A stretch of 64,000 bases of DNA, taken from contig NZ_CP080647.1 of assembly GCF_019599145.1 (NCBI RefSeq), positions 7,440,001 through 7,504,000 of the forward strand. Reading direction: 5' to 3'. Source of the DNA: Streptomyces akebiae. GTDB taxonomy: Bacteria > Actinomycetota > Actinomycetes > Streptomycetales > Streptomycetaceae. Under the pieces are notes generated by a model. That model was not told the DNA's origin. It was given only the letters and a program-made list of their open reading frames with translations, and did not search any database. The position numbers were made by a program, and so were the translations under genes. Numbering within the stretch: the stretch's first letter is position 1; every line of letters starts with the position of its first letter. Shown piece by piece: positions 8,069-17,258 of the stretch.

Positions 8069-8935
8069 TCAGGCCGCCCCCACCACCTCCGCCAAGCGCC
8101 TCCACTCCTTCCTCGGCAGGGCGTCGCCCTCCCGCCCGTCGAGCACCTGCAGCGCCACATGGTCCGCCCCCGCCGCGTGGAACTCGTCCACCCGCGCCCG
8201 GATCCGCTCGTCCGCACCCCACGCGTACACCGCGTCGATCAGGCGGTCGCTGCCCCCGTCCCCGAGGTCGGCCTCGGTGAAGCCGAGGCGGAGGAAGGTG
8301 TTGGTGTAGTTCGGCAGGGTCAGGTAGAAGGCGAGGTGGGCGCGGGCGATCGCCCGGGCGCGGTCCGCGTCGGTCTCCAGGATCACCTTCAGCTCGGGGG
8401 CCAGGAGGCGGCCCGTCCCCAGCGCGTCGCGGGCCTGTGCCGTGTGTTCCGGCGTCACCAGGTACGGGTGTGAGCCGGCCGACCGGTCCCGTGCGAGCCG
8501 GAGCATCTTCGGGCCGAGCGCGGCGAGGACCCGCCGGTCGGCGGGGACTCCGGCGGTGTCCAGGGCGTCCAGATAGTCGACCATGGCGGCGTACGGGCGC
8601 CGGTACTGCTCCGCGAGTTTCGCGTGGCTCACGCCGAGGCCGAGCAGGAAGCGGCCGGGGTGGGCGGCCTCCAGGTTGGCGAAGCCCACGGCCGTTTCGG
8701 CGGCCTCGTACTGCCAGATGCTCTGGATGCCCGTGGCCACGGTGATGCGCTTGGTCGCCTCGACCAGCGGGACGGCGTGCCGTACCGCGGTGCTGCCGCC
8801 GAGCCAGATCGCGCCGAAGCCGAGTTCCTCCAACTCGGCTGCCGCCTCGGCGAGTTCGCCGTGACGAGCCGGGTCCTCGGCCCGCAGGCCGATGCTCCAG
8901 ATGCCGTACCGTCCCACACTGTTGTCCTTGGCCAT
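8069..8935 (-). CDS. LLM-class F420-dependent oxidoreductase (TIGR03620-like)
   Basis: 288 residues from the ATG at 8935 (MAKDNSVGRYGIWS). Features of the luciferase-like TIM barrel: the N-terminal strand YGIWSIGLR, the segment LEELGFGAIWLGG, and ITVATGIQSIWQ with FLLGLGVSH in mid-barrel. Members use coenzyme F420 or FMN for hydride transfer; the substrate is not deducible. No clear ribosome site precedes the ATG, and a GTG four codons upstream (GVCMAKD) is an alternative start. Confidence 0.82.
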   Translation of the reverse strand: MAKDNSVGRYGIWSIGLRAEDPARHGELAEAAAELEELGFGAIWLGGSTAVRHAVPLVEATKRITVATGIQSIWQYEAAETAVGFANLEAAHPGRFLLGLGVSHAKLAEQYRRPYAAMVDYLDALDTAGVPADRRVLAALGPKMLRLARDRSAGSHPYLVTPEHTAQARDALGTGRLLAPELKVILETDADRARAIARAHLAFYLTLPNYTNTFLRLGFTEADLGDGGSDRLIDAVYAWGADERIRARVDEFHAAGADHVALQVLDGREGDALPRKEWRRLAEVVGAA

Positions 8936-8971
8936 GCAAACGCCAACCAGGTCGCCTTCGCGATCTATTCC

Positions 8972-9103
8972 GGATGAGCCGTCGCCCTGTCTCGGATGAG
9001 CCGTCGCCCTGTCTGGGATGAGCCGTCGCTCCGTTCCGGATGAGCCGTCGCCCTGTCTCGGATGAGCCGTCGCCCCGTCGCGGACGAGCCGTCGATACCA
9101 ATC
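8972..9103. repeat. Six tandem 22-bp repeats
   Basis: Units start at 8972, 8994, 9016, 9038, 9060 and 9082, at an exact 22-base spacing. The consensus is GGATGAGCCGTCGCCCTGTC plus two bases; the last unit is partial and diverged (GGACGAGCCGTCGATACC). The array fills the gap between the divergent oxidoreductase and GH43 genes. Twenty-two bases is about two helical turns, so copies would face the same side of the DNA. Confidence 0.9.
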
Positions 9104-9221
9104 GTGTCGCATCCATTGACGTCACTCCCACCTCAGCTTTACCTTCTGGCCGAAGTTACGCACAACGTTCGCAATATCGAACAATCTCCCCCTCTCGAGC
9201 CGCTCCCCGAAGGGACTTGCC

Positions 9222-10724
9222 GTGTTCCGCATCCAAGTCCGTCACTGGGTGACGTTGGGGGCCGCACTACTGGCCCTCTTCGCGTCGCTCATCACCGTCC
9301 AGCCGGCGCCGCCCGCCGCCGCGGCCGACGGCAAGCCGTACACCAACCCGGTCAAGTCGCAGAAGGGCGCCGACCCGTGGCTGGAGTACTACAACGGCAA
9401 CTACTACCTGGTGACGACCTCGTTCACCGGTGAGCTGACCATGCGCAAGTCGCCCACGCTGGCCGGGCTCAGCACGGCGCCCAGCGTGCAGGTGTGGTCG
9501 GACACCACCTCCACCCGCAACTGGAACATGTGGGCCCCGGAGATCCACTTCGTCGACGGCAAGTGGTACCTGTACTACTCCGCCGGGCCGCGCGCCTCCG
9601 CCTGCTGCGACGACCAGCGCACCTACGTACTGGAGAGCGCCGGGTCCGACCCCCTGGGGCCGTACACCTTCAAGAACCAGCTCGCCGGGTCCAACCTCGA
9701 CCCGGGCGGCTGGCTGATCGACGTCAGCCTGCTCAAGCACAACAACAAGCTGTACCTGGCGGGCAGCGGTTCGGTGGGCGGCAGCAAGCAGAGCCTCGTC
9801 ATCGCGCCGCTCAGCAACCCGTACACCCTCGCCAGCTCCACCTTCACCGTCATCTCCAGCCCGACGCTCAGCTGGGAGACGCAGAGCGGTGAGGTCAACG
9901 AAGGGCCCGAGCCGCTCTACCGCAACGGCCGCACCTTCCTCATCTACTCCGCGAGCGCCTGCTGGGGCCCCGACTACAAGCTCGGGCAGCTGGAGCTGAC
10001 CGGGTCCGACCCCCTGCTCGCCTCCTCCTGGACGAAGAAGCAGACGCCGGTCTTCCAGCGCAGCGACGCCAACGGGGTCTACGCGCCCGGCCACAACGGC
10101 TTCTTCACCTCGCCCGACGGCACCGAGAACTGGATCGTCTACCACGCCAACGACGCGGCGAGCGACGGGTGCGACAACGGCCGTACGACCCGCGCGCAGA
10201 AGTTCACCTGGAACGCCGACGGCACCCCGAACTTCGGCACCCCGGTCGCCCTCGGGACCACCATCGCCGGCCCCTCCGGTGAGACGGCGACGACCCCGAC
10301 CGCCTACACCATCGTCAACCGCAACAGCGGCAAGTGCCTGGACGTCACGGGCGGCAACGCGGCCGACGGCACCAACATCGCCCAGTGGACCTGCAACGGC
10401 GGGGCCAACCAGAAGTGGCGGATCGAGGACCGCGCGGACGACACCAGCCGCCTGGTGAACGTCGCCACCGGCAAGGTCGCCGACGTCGCCGAGTGCGCGA
10501 CCGCCGACGGCACCGACATCCGCCAGTGGTCCTGGCTGAACAACAACTGCCAGAAGTTCCGCATGGTCTACCTCGGCGGCGACTACGTCCGGATCGTCAA
10601 CGCCTCCACCGGCAAGGTCATGGACGTCGCCGACTGCGGCACCGCCAACGGAACCGACGTACGCCAGTGGTCCTGGCTCAACAACAACTGCCAGCAGTGG
10701 CGGCTCGTCCCCACGACCGCCTGA
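9222..10724 (+). CDS. Secreted GH43 arabinan/arabinoside hydrolase with ricin-type domain
   Basis: 500 residues from GTG 9222, with gaaggga just upstream. Residues 1-35 are a signal peptide ending in an Ala run. The five-blade GH43 catalytic domain follows to about 345: Asp51 (KGADPWLEYY) is the expected base, WAPEIHFVDGKWYLYYS the middle motif, and Glu227 in VNEGPEPLY the expected acid. Residues 360-500 form a ricin-B/CBM13 lectin domain with repeated QKW/QQW and NSGKCLDV-type motifs. Extracellular attack on arabinose-containing plant polysaccharide is likely. It precedes a second GH43 by 23 bases on the same strand, so the two are probably co-transcribed. Confidence 0.88.
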   Translation: MFRIQVRHWVTLGAALLALFASLITVQPAPPAAAADGKPYTNPVKSQKGADPWLEYYNGNYYLVTTSFTGELTMRKSPTLAGLSTAPSVQVWSDTTSTRNWNMWAPEIHFVDGKWYLYYSAGPRASACCDDQRTYVLESAGSDPLGPYTFKNQLAGSNLDPGGWLIDVSLLKHNNKLYLAGSGSVGGSKQSLVIAPLSNPYTLASSTFTVISSPTLSWETQSGEVNEGPEPLYRNGRTFLIYSASACWGPDYKLGQLELTGSDPLLASSWTKKQTPVFQRSDANGVYAPGHNGFFTSPDGTENWIVYHANDAASDGCDNGRTTRAQKFTWNADGTPNFGTPVALGTTIAGPSGETATTPTAYTIVNRNSGKCLDVTGGNAADGTNIAQWTCNGGANQKWRIEDRADDTSRLVNVATGKVADVAECATADGTDIRQWSWLNNNCQKFRMVYLGGDYVRIVNASTGKVMDVADCGTANGTDVRQWSWLNNNCQQWRLVPTTA

Positions 10725-10747
10725 TCCCCGAAGGGCCGCAACAACAC

Positions 10748-12196
10748 ATGAGACATCTCGTCAGACGGGTCATCGTGGCCGCGGCAGTCGCGTTCGCCGT
10801 GCTCACCACCGTGACCACCCCCGCCCAGGCGGCCGCCCCGGCATCCCCGGCCGTCACCTTCACCAACCCGATAGCCGAGCAGCGGGCCGACCCGCACATC
10901 TTCAAGCACACCGACGGCTACTACTACTTCACGGCCACCGTCCCGGCGTACGACAAGATCGTGATGCGCCGTTCCACCACCCTCCAGGGCCTCGCCACGG
11001 CCACGGAGACCACGATCTGGACCAAGCACGCCAGCGGTGACATGGGCGCCCACATCTGGGCGCCGGAGATCCACTTCATCGACGGCAAGTGGTACGTGTA
11101 CTTCGCGGCCGGTGCCTCCAACGACATCTGGAAGATCCGCCCGTACGTTCTGGAGACCAGCGCGGCCAACCCGCTGACCGGCACGTGGACCGAGAAGGGC
11201 CGGATCTCCCTGCCCCTGGACACCTTCTCGCTGGACGCCACCACCTTCACGCACAACGGCACCCGCTACCTCAGCTGGGCGCAGAACGACCCGGCGGTCG
11301 GCAGCGGCACCAACCTGTACCTGGCGAAGATGTCCAACCCCTGGACCATCAGCGGCAGCCCGGTGATGATCTCCAAGCCCGAGTACTCCTGGGAGACCGT
11401 CGGCTTCCGCGTCAACGAGGGCCCGGCCGTCATCCAGAAGAACGGCAAGGTCTTCATGACCTACTCGGCCAGCGCCACCGACGCCAACTACTGCCTCGGC
11501 CTGCTGACCGCCTCCGCCACCGCCGACCTCATGAACCCGGCCTCCTGGGCGAAGACCTCGACGCCGGTGTTCAAGAGCAACGCCGCCACCAGCCAGTACG
11601 GCCCCGGCCACAACACCTTCACGGTCTCCGAGGACGGCAAGTCGGACATCCTCGTCTACCACGACCGCAACTACAAGGACATCAGCGGCGACCCGCTCAA
11701 CGACCCCAACCGCCGCACCCGCTACCAGAAGCTGTACTGGAACGCCGACGGCACGCCCAACTTCGGCATCCCCGTCGCCGACGGCGTGACCCCGGTCCGT
11801 CTCTCCTCGTACAACTACCCGGACAAGTTCATCCGGCACTGGGAGTACCGCGCGAAGCTGGAGGCCAACGTCACCAACCTCGCCGACTCGCAGTTCCGCG
11901 TCGTCACCGGCCTGACGGGCAGCGGCACGGTCTCGCTGGAGTCGGCGAACTTCCCCGGCTACTACCTCCGCCACAAGAACAACGAACTGTGGGTGGAGAA
12001 GGACGACGGCACCGCCCTGTTCGACGCGGACGCCTCGTTCCACCAGCGGGCGGGCCTCGCCGACACCGCGGCCGGCGTCTCGTACGAGTCGTACAACTTC
12101 CCCGGCCGCTACATCCGCCACTACAACAACCTGCTCTACACCCAGCCGGTCAGCACCACCCTCGACCGGCAGGACGCGACCTTCTACAAGGAGTAG
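10748..12196 (+). CDS. Exo-1,5-alpha-L-arabinofuranosidase, GH43 with AbfB (CBM42), Araf43A-like
   Basis: 482 residues with a signal peptide (MRHLVRRV to TPAQA). The GH43 domain has Asp48 (RADPHIF), WAPEIHFIDGKWYVYF and Glu224 (NEGPAVI). The 176-residue spacing of base and acid equals that of the crystallised S. avermitilis Araf43A, which it resembles along its length. From about residue 345 an AbfB/CBM42 arabinofuranose-binding trefoil follows, marked by RLSSYNYPDKFIRH, LESANFPGYYLRH and YESYNFPGRYIRH. It would release arabinose from the ends of 1,5-arabinan, complementing the upstream enzyme. Confidence 0.93.
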   Translation: MRHLVRRVIVAAAVAFAVLTTVTTPAQAAAPASPAVTFTNPIAEQRADPHIFKHTDGYYYFTATVPAYDKIVMRRSTTLQGLATATETTIWTKHASGDMGAHIWAPEIHFIDGKWYVYFAAGASNDIWKIRPYVLETSAANPLTGTWTEKGRISLPLDTFSLDATTFTHNGTRYLSWAQNDPAVGSGTNLYLAKMSNPWTISGSPVMISKPEYSWETVGFRVNEGPAVIQKNGKVFMTYSASATDANYCLGLLTASATADLMNPASWAKTSTPVFKSNAATSQYGPGHNTFTVSEDGKSDILVYHDRNYKDISGDPLNDPNRRTRYQKLYWNADGTPNFGIPVADGVTPVRLSSYNYPDKFIRHWEYRAKLEANVTNLADSQFRVVTGLTGSGTVSLESANFPGYYLRHKNNELWVEKDDGTALFDADASFHQRAGLADTAAGVSYESYNFPGRYIRHYNNLLYTQPVSTTLDRQDATFYKE

Positions 12197-12225
12197 TCCA
12201 GGAGGTCCGGCTGCTCACGAAAACA

Positions 12226-12256
12226 CCTGCGCGTCGCCCGGGAGGCGGCGCGCAGG
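12226..12256. terminator. Hairpin terminator between convergent genes
   Basis: Arms CCTGCGCGTCGCC and GGCGGCGCGCAGG pair with one mismatch over a 5-base loop. It lies between the stop of the GH43 gene (12196) and the end of the response regulator (12273), so it is probably bidirectional. Confidence 0.65.
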
Positions 12257-12272
12257 CGCGTTCTCCGGTTCC

Positions 12273-12950
12273 CTACTCCTGAGGCATGACCTGGACCAGC
12301 CCCGACTGGTACGCCATCACCACCAGCTGAGCCCTGTCCCTGGCCCCCAGCTTCGTCATCGCCCGGTGGACATGGGTCCGTACCGTCAGCGGGCTCACGT
12401 ACAGCTTCTCGGCGATCTCGTCGTTGGAGTGGCCCTCGGCGGCCAGGGACATGACCTCGCGTTCGCGGGTGGTGAGGATGGTCAGCCGGTCGGGGGTGGC
12501 GAGGTGGTTGCCCGGAGCGGGGGTGGCGAGGAAGCGGGCGATGAGGGTCCGGGTGGCGGCGGGGGAGAGCAGTGTGTCGCCGGCGGCCACCGTGCGGATG
12601 CCGTCGAGAAGCACGTCCGCGGTGACGTCCTTGCCGAGGAAGCCGCTGGCACCGGAACGCAGCGCCTGGGCCACGTACTCGTCGATCTCGAAGGTCGTGA
12701 GGATCAGCACGCGGGTGTCGGCCAGTTCCTCGTCGGCGCAGATCACGGCCGTGGCGGTGAGCCCGTCGGTGCCGGGCATCCGGATGTCCATGAGGACCAC
12801 GTCGGGGCGGTGGATCCGGACGAGGTCGACAGCCTCCCGGCCGTCGGTGGCCTCGGCGACGACCTCCATGTCCGCGCAGGAGTCGATGAGGATCCGGAAG
12901 GTGGCCCGCAACAGGGCCTGGTCGTCGGCGAGCAGGACACGAATGGTCAT
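12273..12950 (-). CDS. NarL/LuxR-type response regulator
   Basis: 225 residues. The receiver domain (1-120) has acidic DD at 9-10, phosphoacceptor Asp55 in VVLMDIRMPG and the conserved Lys in GASGFLGKD. The C-terminal LuxR helix-turn-helix spans LTTREREVMSLAAEG to VSPLTVRTHVHRAM. It starts 9 bases after the stop of the kinase gene, so kinase and regulator form one transcript, probably with the MMPL exporter upstream as the regulated output. Confidence 0.93.
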   Translation of the reverse strand: MTIRVLLADDQALLRATFRILIDSCADMEVVAEATDGREAVDLVRIHRPDVVLMDIRMPGTDGLTATAVICADEELADTRVLILTTFEIDEYVAQALRSGASGFLGKDVTADVLLDGIRTVAAGDTLLSPAATRTLIARFLATPAPGNHLATPDRLTILTTREREVMSLAAEGHSNDEIAEKLYVSPLTVRTHVHRAMTKLGARDRAQLVVMAYQSGLVQVMPQE

Positions 12951-12959
12951 GGTGCTGTT

Positions 12960-14225
12960 CTACTTCCGCAGGTCTGGGGTCGGTTCCGCGACCGGTTCGG
13001 GGGCGCGGGGGCGGGGGCGCAGCGGGAGGTCGGTGGTGACCTCGAAGCCGCCTTCGGGTCGCCGGCCGGCGCTCAGGGAGCCGCCGACGGACTGGGCTCG
13101 CTCGCGCATGCCGATGAGGCCGAAACCCCGGCCGGATTCCGAGGCGCAGGCCCGACGGGGCGGGGCGTCGCCGCCGTCGTCGGTGACCGTGATCGTCAGG
13201 TGGGTCTCGGCGTACGCGAGGCGGATGCGCGCCGCGTCCACGGCGGCGTGCTTGCTGACGTTGGTGAGGGCTTCCTGCACGATCCGGTACGCGGTCAGGT
13301 CCACGCCGGGGTCGAGGTGCCCGGGAGCGCCCTCCGTGGTGACGGAGACCGTGAGGCCGGCGGACTCGCACGCGGCCATCAGGTCCGGGAGTTGGTCGAG
13401 CCCGGGGGTGGGAGCGAGCGGCGCCTCGGGATCGTCGGGCCGGCGCAGCACACCGACGGTGGACTTCAGCTCGCGCAGCGCCGACGACGTGGTGGCGGTC
13501 AGGTCGGTGAGGATCCGGTGGGCCTGCTCGGGGTCGGTGCGGGTGAGGTGCGCGGCGGTGCCCGCCTGGGCGTTGGCGAGGGCCAGATGGTGGGCGACGA
13601 CGTCGTGCAGATCGCGGGCGATGCGCATCCGCTCCTCGGTGACCCGCAGGCGGGCCTCCTCCTCCCGGGTGCGCTCCGCGTGCTCGGCGCGGGCCTGCAC
13701 CGACTTCAGGTAGGCCCGCCGGATCCGGGTGGCCCGGCCCAGGGCGAGGGGCAGCAGCAGCCAGAAGACGGGGCCGATCGTCCTGAGCACCAGCGAGAGG
13801 TGGTCCATGGAGTCGGCGAACACGGCCGCGAGCGTCATCACCGCGATGGTGGTGAGGCCGTAGGCGCGGCTGGTCTTCCGGTCGGTGAGTGTGGCCAGCC
13901 AGTAGAGCGCCGCCATGATCGGTGCCAGCAGCAGGGGGGTGAGCAGATAGCCGAGCGCGACCGCGACGATCGTGCAGATCGCGGTCGCCACGAGGGCGGT
14001 GCGCGGGTGCGTGCGGTGCTTGAGCAGGACGAGGCAGGACACGCCCATGAGGGCGACGCCGACCTTGTCCTGGTCCGGCGGCTCGGCGCCGGGCAGGGTG
14101 AGCACGCTGCCGAGCGTCGCGCAGCCCATCAGCGTCATGGCCATCACCAGGTCGACGAGGTACGGATGGCGGTCCGAGAAATCCTCCAGGCGATCGGCGT
14201 AACGCCGATCCAGGCTGACGCTCAT
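12960..14225 (-). CDS. Sensor histidine kinase (HisKA_3 family)
   Basis: 421 residues. The N-terminal 165 residues hold several hydrophobic helices without a sizeable extracellular loop, so it is an intramembrane-sensing kinase. The phosphoacceptor is His207 in RIARDLHDVVAHHLA. The HATPase domain follows, with the N-box QEALTNVSKHA, the G1 box TVTDDGGDA and the later glycine-rich GRGFGLIGMRERA. It is followed immediately by its response regulator and preceded (85 bases) by the MMPL exporter on the same strand. Confidence 0.93.
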   Translation of the reverse strand: MSVSLDRRYADRLEDFSDRHPYLVDLVMAMTLMGCATLGSVLTLPGAEPPDQDKVGVALMGVSCLVLLKHRTHPRTALVATAICTIVAVALGYLLTPLLLAPIMAALYWLATLTDRKTSRAYGLTTIAVMTLAAVFADSMDHLSLVLRTIGPVFWLLLPLALGRATRIRRAYLKSVQARAEHAERTREEEARLRVTEERMRIARDLHDVVAHHLALANAQAGTAAHLTRTDPEQAHRILTDLTATTSSALRELKSTVGVLRRPDDPEAPLAPTPGLDQLPDLMAACESAGLTVSVTTEGAPGHLDPGVDLTAYRIVQEALTNVSKHAAVDAARIRLAYAETHLTITVTDDGGDAPPRRACASESGRGFGLIGMRERAQSVGGSLSAGRRPEGGFEVTTDLPLRPRPRAPEPVAEPTPDLRK

Positions 14226-14310
14226 CAGGGACTCCGGTCGGTGGGGCTGGGGACCATGGTGTCGACATGGTGGTCGATGCCGGGTGCGAACGCCCCTGGG
14301 GGCGGTTGGC

Positions 14311-16524
14311 TCAGGTGCGCGTCACTTCGAGCTCCGCCGTGTCGGCCGGGGCCGGCTCCGCGGTGTCGGCGCGGCGGGTCAGGGCCTCACCCTCCACATC
14401 GACGTGGGGCAGCGTCCGGTCCAGCCACTTCGGCAGCCACCACGCCTTGTCGCCGAGCAGCGCGAGCACGGCCGGCACGATCGCCATCCGTACGACGAAC
14501 GCGTCGAACAGGACCGCCGTGGCCAGCCCGAACCCGATCATCTTGATCATGGAGTCGCTCTCGCCGATGAACCCGGCGAACACCGCGATCATGATCAGGG
14601 CGGCGGCCGCCACCACCCGGGCACTGTGCCGGAAGCCGCTGGTGATCGCCTCGTCGGCCGGGTCGCCGTGGACGTACGCCTCGCGCATCCGCGAGACCAG
14701 GAACACCTCGTAGTCCATGGCCAGACCGAACACGATGCCCACCAGGAAGATCGGCATCAGGCTCATGATCGGGCCGGTCTGCTCCACGCCCAGCAGCTCC
14801 GCGCCGTGGCCCTGCTGGAAGACCAGGACGACCACACCGAGCGAGGCGAGCACCGACAGCAGGAAGCCGACGGCCGCCTTGAGCGGGACCAGCAGGGAGC
14901 GGAAGACGACCAGCAGCAGGACGACGGCCAGGCCGACCACGACCAGCAGGTACGGGACCAGCGCGGACTGCACCTTGTCGGAGATGTCGATGTTCAGCGC
15001 GGTGGTGCCGGTGACCTCGAACGTGGCCCCCGTCTCGGACTCGATGCCGGGCCGCTCGTCCCGGATGGTGGTCACCAGGTCCTTGGTCTTCTCGTCGGTC
15101 GGCGCGGTGGCGGGCACCGCCGAGAAGACGGCCGTGTCACCGGCCTCGTTGAAGCGCGCGGGGGAGACGGACACGACGCCCTCGGTGGCGCCGATCTCCT
15201 TCGCGATCGCGTCGGCGGCGCCCTTCGCGTCGTCGCTGCCCCTGGCGTCGACCACGATCGTCAGCGGCCCGTTGAAGCCGGGCCCGAAACCCTCGGCGAG
15301 CGCGTCGTAGGCCCGCCGCTCGGTGGTCGAGGTCGACTTGGCCTCGTCGCCGGGCATGCCCAGCTGGAGGTCGGTCATCGGGATCGCGAGCGCGCCGAGG
15401 CCGACGACGCCGAGGAGGAGCACCGGCACCGGGCGGCGCAGCACGAACCGGGACCAGCGGGTGCCGCCGTTGTCCTTGACGTCGTCCTCGATACGGCCGC
15501 TCCTGCGGGCCTTGCGCGAGAGCACGGCGTTCGGCCAGCAGCCGAGGACCGCCGGGACCAGGGTCAGCGCGATCAGCACGGCCACGACGACCGCGCCCGC
15601 CGCGGCCAGCCCCATCTTCGTCAGCATGGGGATGCCGACCACGGACAGCCCGGCGAGCGCGATGACGACGGTGAGCCCGGCGAACACGACCGCCGACCCG
15701 GCCGTGCCGGTGGCGAGGGCGGTGGCCTCCTCGGGCGTACGGCCGCCCGCGCGCTCCTCGCGGTAGCGGGAGACGACGAACAGGGCGTAGTCGATGCCGA
15801 CCGCGAGACCCAGCATCATCGCGAGGGTGCCCGTCGTGGTGGACAGTCCGAACGCGTCCGACAGGGCGAGGATCGCGGCCATGCTGAAGCCGACGCCGAC
15901 CAGCGCGGTCAGCAGCGGCAGTCCGGCGGCGGCCAGCGACCCGAAGGTGATCAGCAGCACGACGGAGGCTATGGCGACACCGATCACCTCGGCCATGCCG
16001 CCCGCGCCGCCCTGCTCCTCCATCGCGGTCCCGCCGGCCTCGACGGTCAGCCCGGAGCCCTGCGCCGCGCGGAGCGCGTCCTCCAGGTGGGTCCTGCTGG
16101 CGTCGGTGAGGTCGTTCGCGGCGACCTTGTAGGTGACGGTCGCGTACGCCGTCGAGCCGTCCTTGCTCACCGCCCGGGCCTGGAACGGGTCGACGGCGCT
16201 CGCCACCTGCGAGCCGTCCGCCAGATCGGCCACGGTCTCCTCGACGGCCTTCTTGTTCTCGGCGGCGGTGACCTTCTCGCCGTTCGGGGCGACGAAGACG
16301 ACCCGGGCGGTGGCGCCGTCCGCCGTGACCCCGGGGAAGCGCTGCTCCAGCAGGTCGAACGCCTTCTGGGACTCGATGCCCGGCATGGCGAACCCCTCGT
16401 CGGAGGCTCCCGGGGCCTTGAGGGCGCCGGCACCGACGGCGCCCAGTACCGCCAGCCACATCAGGATGACGTACCAGCGTTTGCGGAAGGCCAGCCGGCC
16501 CAGCCGATGAAGGAAGGTTGCCAT
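14311..16524 (-). CDS. MMPL-family RND-type exporter
   Basis: 737 residues, twelve predicted membrane helices arranged as 1+5 and 1+5 with two extracytoplasmic loops (about residues 40-180 and 395-520). The motif GLAVGIDYALFVVSRYREE after the first loop and GIVFGLAMDYEVFLVSRMRE after the second are diagnostic, carrying the paired Asp-Tyr residues of MMPL/SSD proteins. Actinobacterial members export lipids or hydrophobic compounds. The kinase/regulator pair directly downstream probably controls or is controlled with it. Confidence 0.93.
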   Translation of the reverse strand: MATFLHRLGRLAFRKRWYVILMWLAVLGAVGAGALKAPGASDEGFAMPGIESQKAFDLLEQRFPGVTADGATARVVFVAPNGEKVTAAENKKAVEETVADLADGSQVASAVDPFQARAVSKDGSTAYATVTYKVAANDLTDASRTHLEDALRAAQGSGLTVEAGGTAMEEQGGAGGMAEVIGVAIASVVLLITFGSLAAAGLPLLTALVGVGFSMAAILALSDAFGLSTTTGTLAMMLGLAVGIDYALFVVSRYREERAGGRTPEEATALATGTAGSAVVFAGLTVVIALAGLSVVGIPMLTKMGLAAAGAVVVAVLIALTLVPAVLGCWPNAVLSRKARRSGRIEDDVKDNGGTRWSRFVLRRPVPVLLLGVVGLGALAIPMTDLQLGMPGDEAKSTSTTERRAYDALAEGFGPGFNGPLTIVVDARGSDDAKGAADAIAKEIGATEGVVSVSPARFNEAGDTAVFSAVPATAPTDEKTKDLVTTIRDERPGIESETGATFEVTGTTALNIDISDKVQSALVPYLLVVVGLAVVLLLVVFRSLLVPLKAAVGFLLSVLASLGVVVLVFQQGHGAELLGVEQTGPIMSLMPIFLVGIVFGLAMDYEVFLVSRMREAYVHGDPADEAITSGFRHSARVVAAAALIMIAVFAGFIGESDSMIKMIGFGLATAVLFDAFVVRMAIVPAVLALLGDKAWWLPKWLDRTLPHVDVEGEALTRRADTAEPAPADTAELEVTRT

Positions 16525-16618
16525 GGGTCGCAGGTCTCCACGTCAGAAGTCTCGGATGTCTGCCAAGACTCCCGTCGCGGGCCCCGTCCCGTCGTCGTGC
16601 GGCTGCCGACAATCGCGC

Positions 16619-16636
16619 GTACTCAGAACGCAGTAC
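16619..16636. promoter_or_regulatory. Inverted repeat upstream of the MMPL operon
   Basis: GTACT-N8-AGTAC lies about 95 bases before the MMPL start. It is a reasonable operator candidate for the co-encoded NarL-type regulator, but the arms are short and it could be chance. Confidence 0.3.
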
Positions 16637-16724
16637 ACCGTCACCGCCGGGTCAGCCGGGGGTATGACCGGAGAGACGGCCGGGGAGACGGCCGTCGGAC
16701 GGCCGGGGTCGGACGCACCGTCGG

Positions 16725-17258
16725 CTACATGGCGTGCAGGGTGTCGCGGGAGGCCTTGATGAAGACCTTCAACGCGTCCCAGAACGGCGTGTAGCAGGCG
16801 TCGAAGCGCGCCACGGCACCGGCGTCGCCCTCGATCATCGCCTCGATCGCCTTGTGGAAGGGGCTCGTCGCCCGCCGGACGGTGTTGGCGAGGACCGCGA
16901 CCTCCTCGGGGCCTTCCAGCGAGACGATCCAGGTGAGATTGCGCAGCGTGGCGTACTCGTCGCGCTGGAGCTCGCGCAGCTCCCGCAGTTCCTCCACCTG
17001 TTCCGGTCCGAGCCCGCCCCCGGCGCCCCGGACCACGTCGGACACCTTCCAGTGCACGTCGTTCAGCCGCTGCGCCTGCTCGATGAACCCCGCGTACGCC
17101 GTCCGCCGGGCCTCCCGCAGCCGCTCCACCCGCTGCGCGCCCGCCGTCGTGTCCGCCTGTATGCGCGCCGCCCGCGCCGTCCCCCGGCTGGTCACCCAGC
17201 TCGCCACCACGGCCGTGCCGGCGGTGAGCGCGGCGATCCAGAACGCGTTGTCAGCCAT
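16725..17258 (-). CDS. Membrane-anchored hypothetical protein, 177 aa
   Basis: One N-terminal membrane helix (FWIAALTAGTAVVASWV, residues 6-22) is followed by a long, charged, mostly helical cytoplasmic part with Arg/Glu-rich stretches (QRVERLREARRTAYAGFIEQ) and a probable coiled coil near residues 85-105. No catalytic motif. Its ATG lies inside the last codons of the MazG-like gene (8-base overlap), so the two are coupled. Similar small anchored proteins are common in Streptomyces; function unknown. Confidence 0.72.
   Translation of the reverse strand: MADNAFWIAALTAGTAVVASWVTSRGTARAARIQADTTAGAQRVERLREARRTAYAGFIEQAQRLNDVHWKVSDVVRGAGGGLGPEQVEELRELRELQRDEYATLRNLTWIVSLEGPEEVAVLANTVRRATSPFHKAIEAMIEGDAGAVARFDACYTPFWDALKVFIKASRDTLHAM

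Noticed and set aside
8972..9103. CRISPR array
   Set aside because: Units are directly joined with no spacers and no cas genes are near; it is a simple tandem repeat.
6726..9131. 801-codon minus-strand open frame
   Set aside because: Antisense to the beta-propeller gene and out of frame with the LLM oxidoreductase; no recognisable domain.
12366..16794. Long plus-strand frames opposite the MMPL and two-component genes
   Set aside because: They mirror coding genes with intact motifs and read as Gly/Arg/His-rich nonsense.
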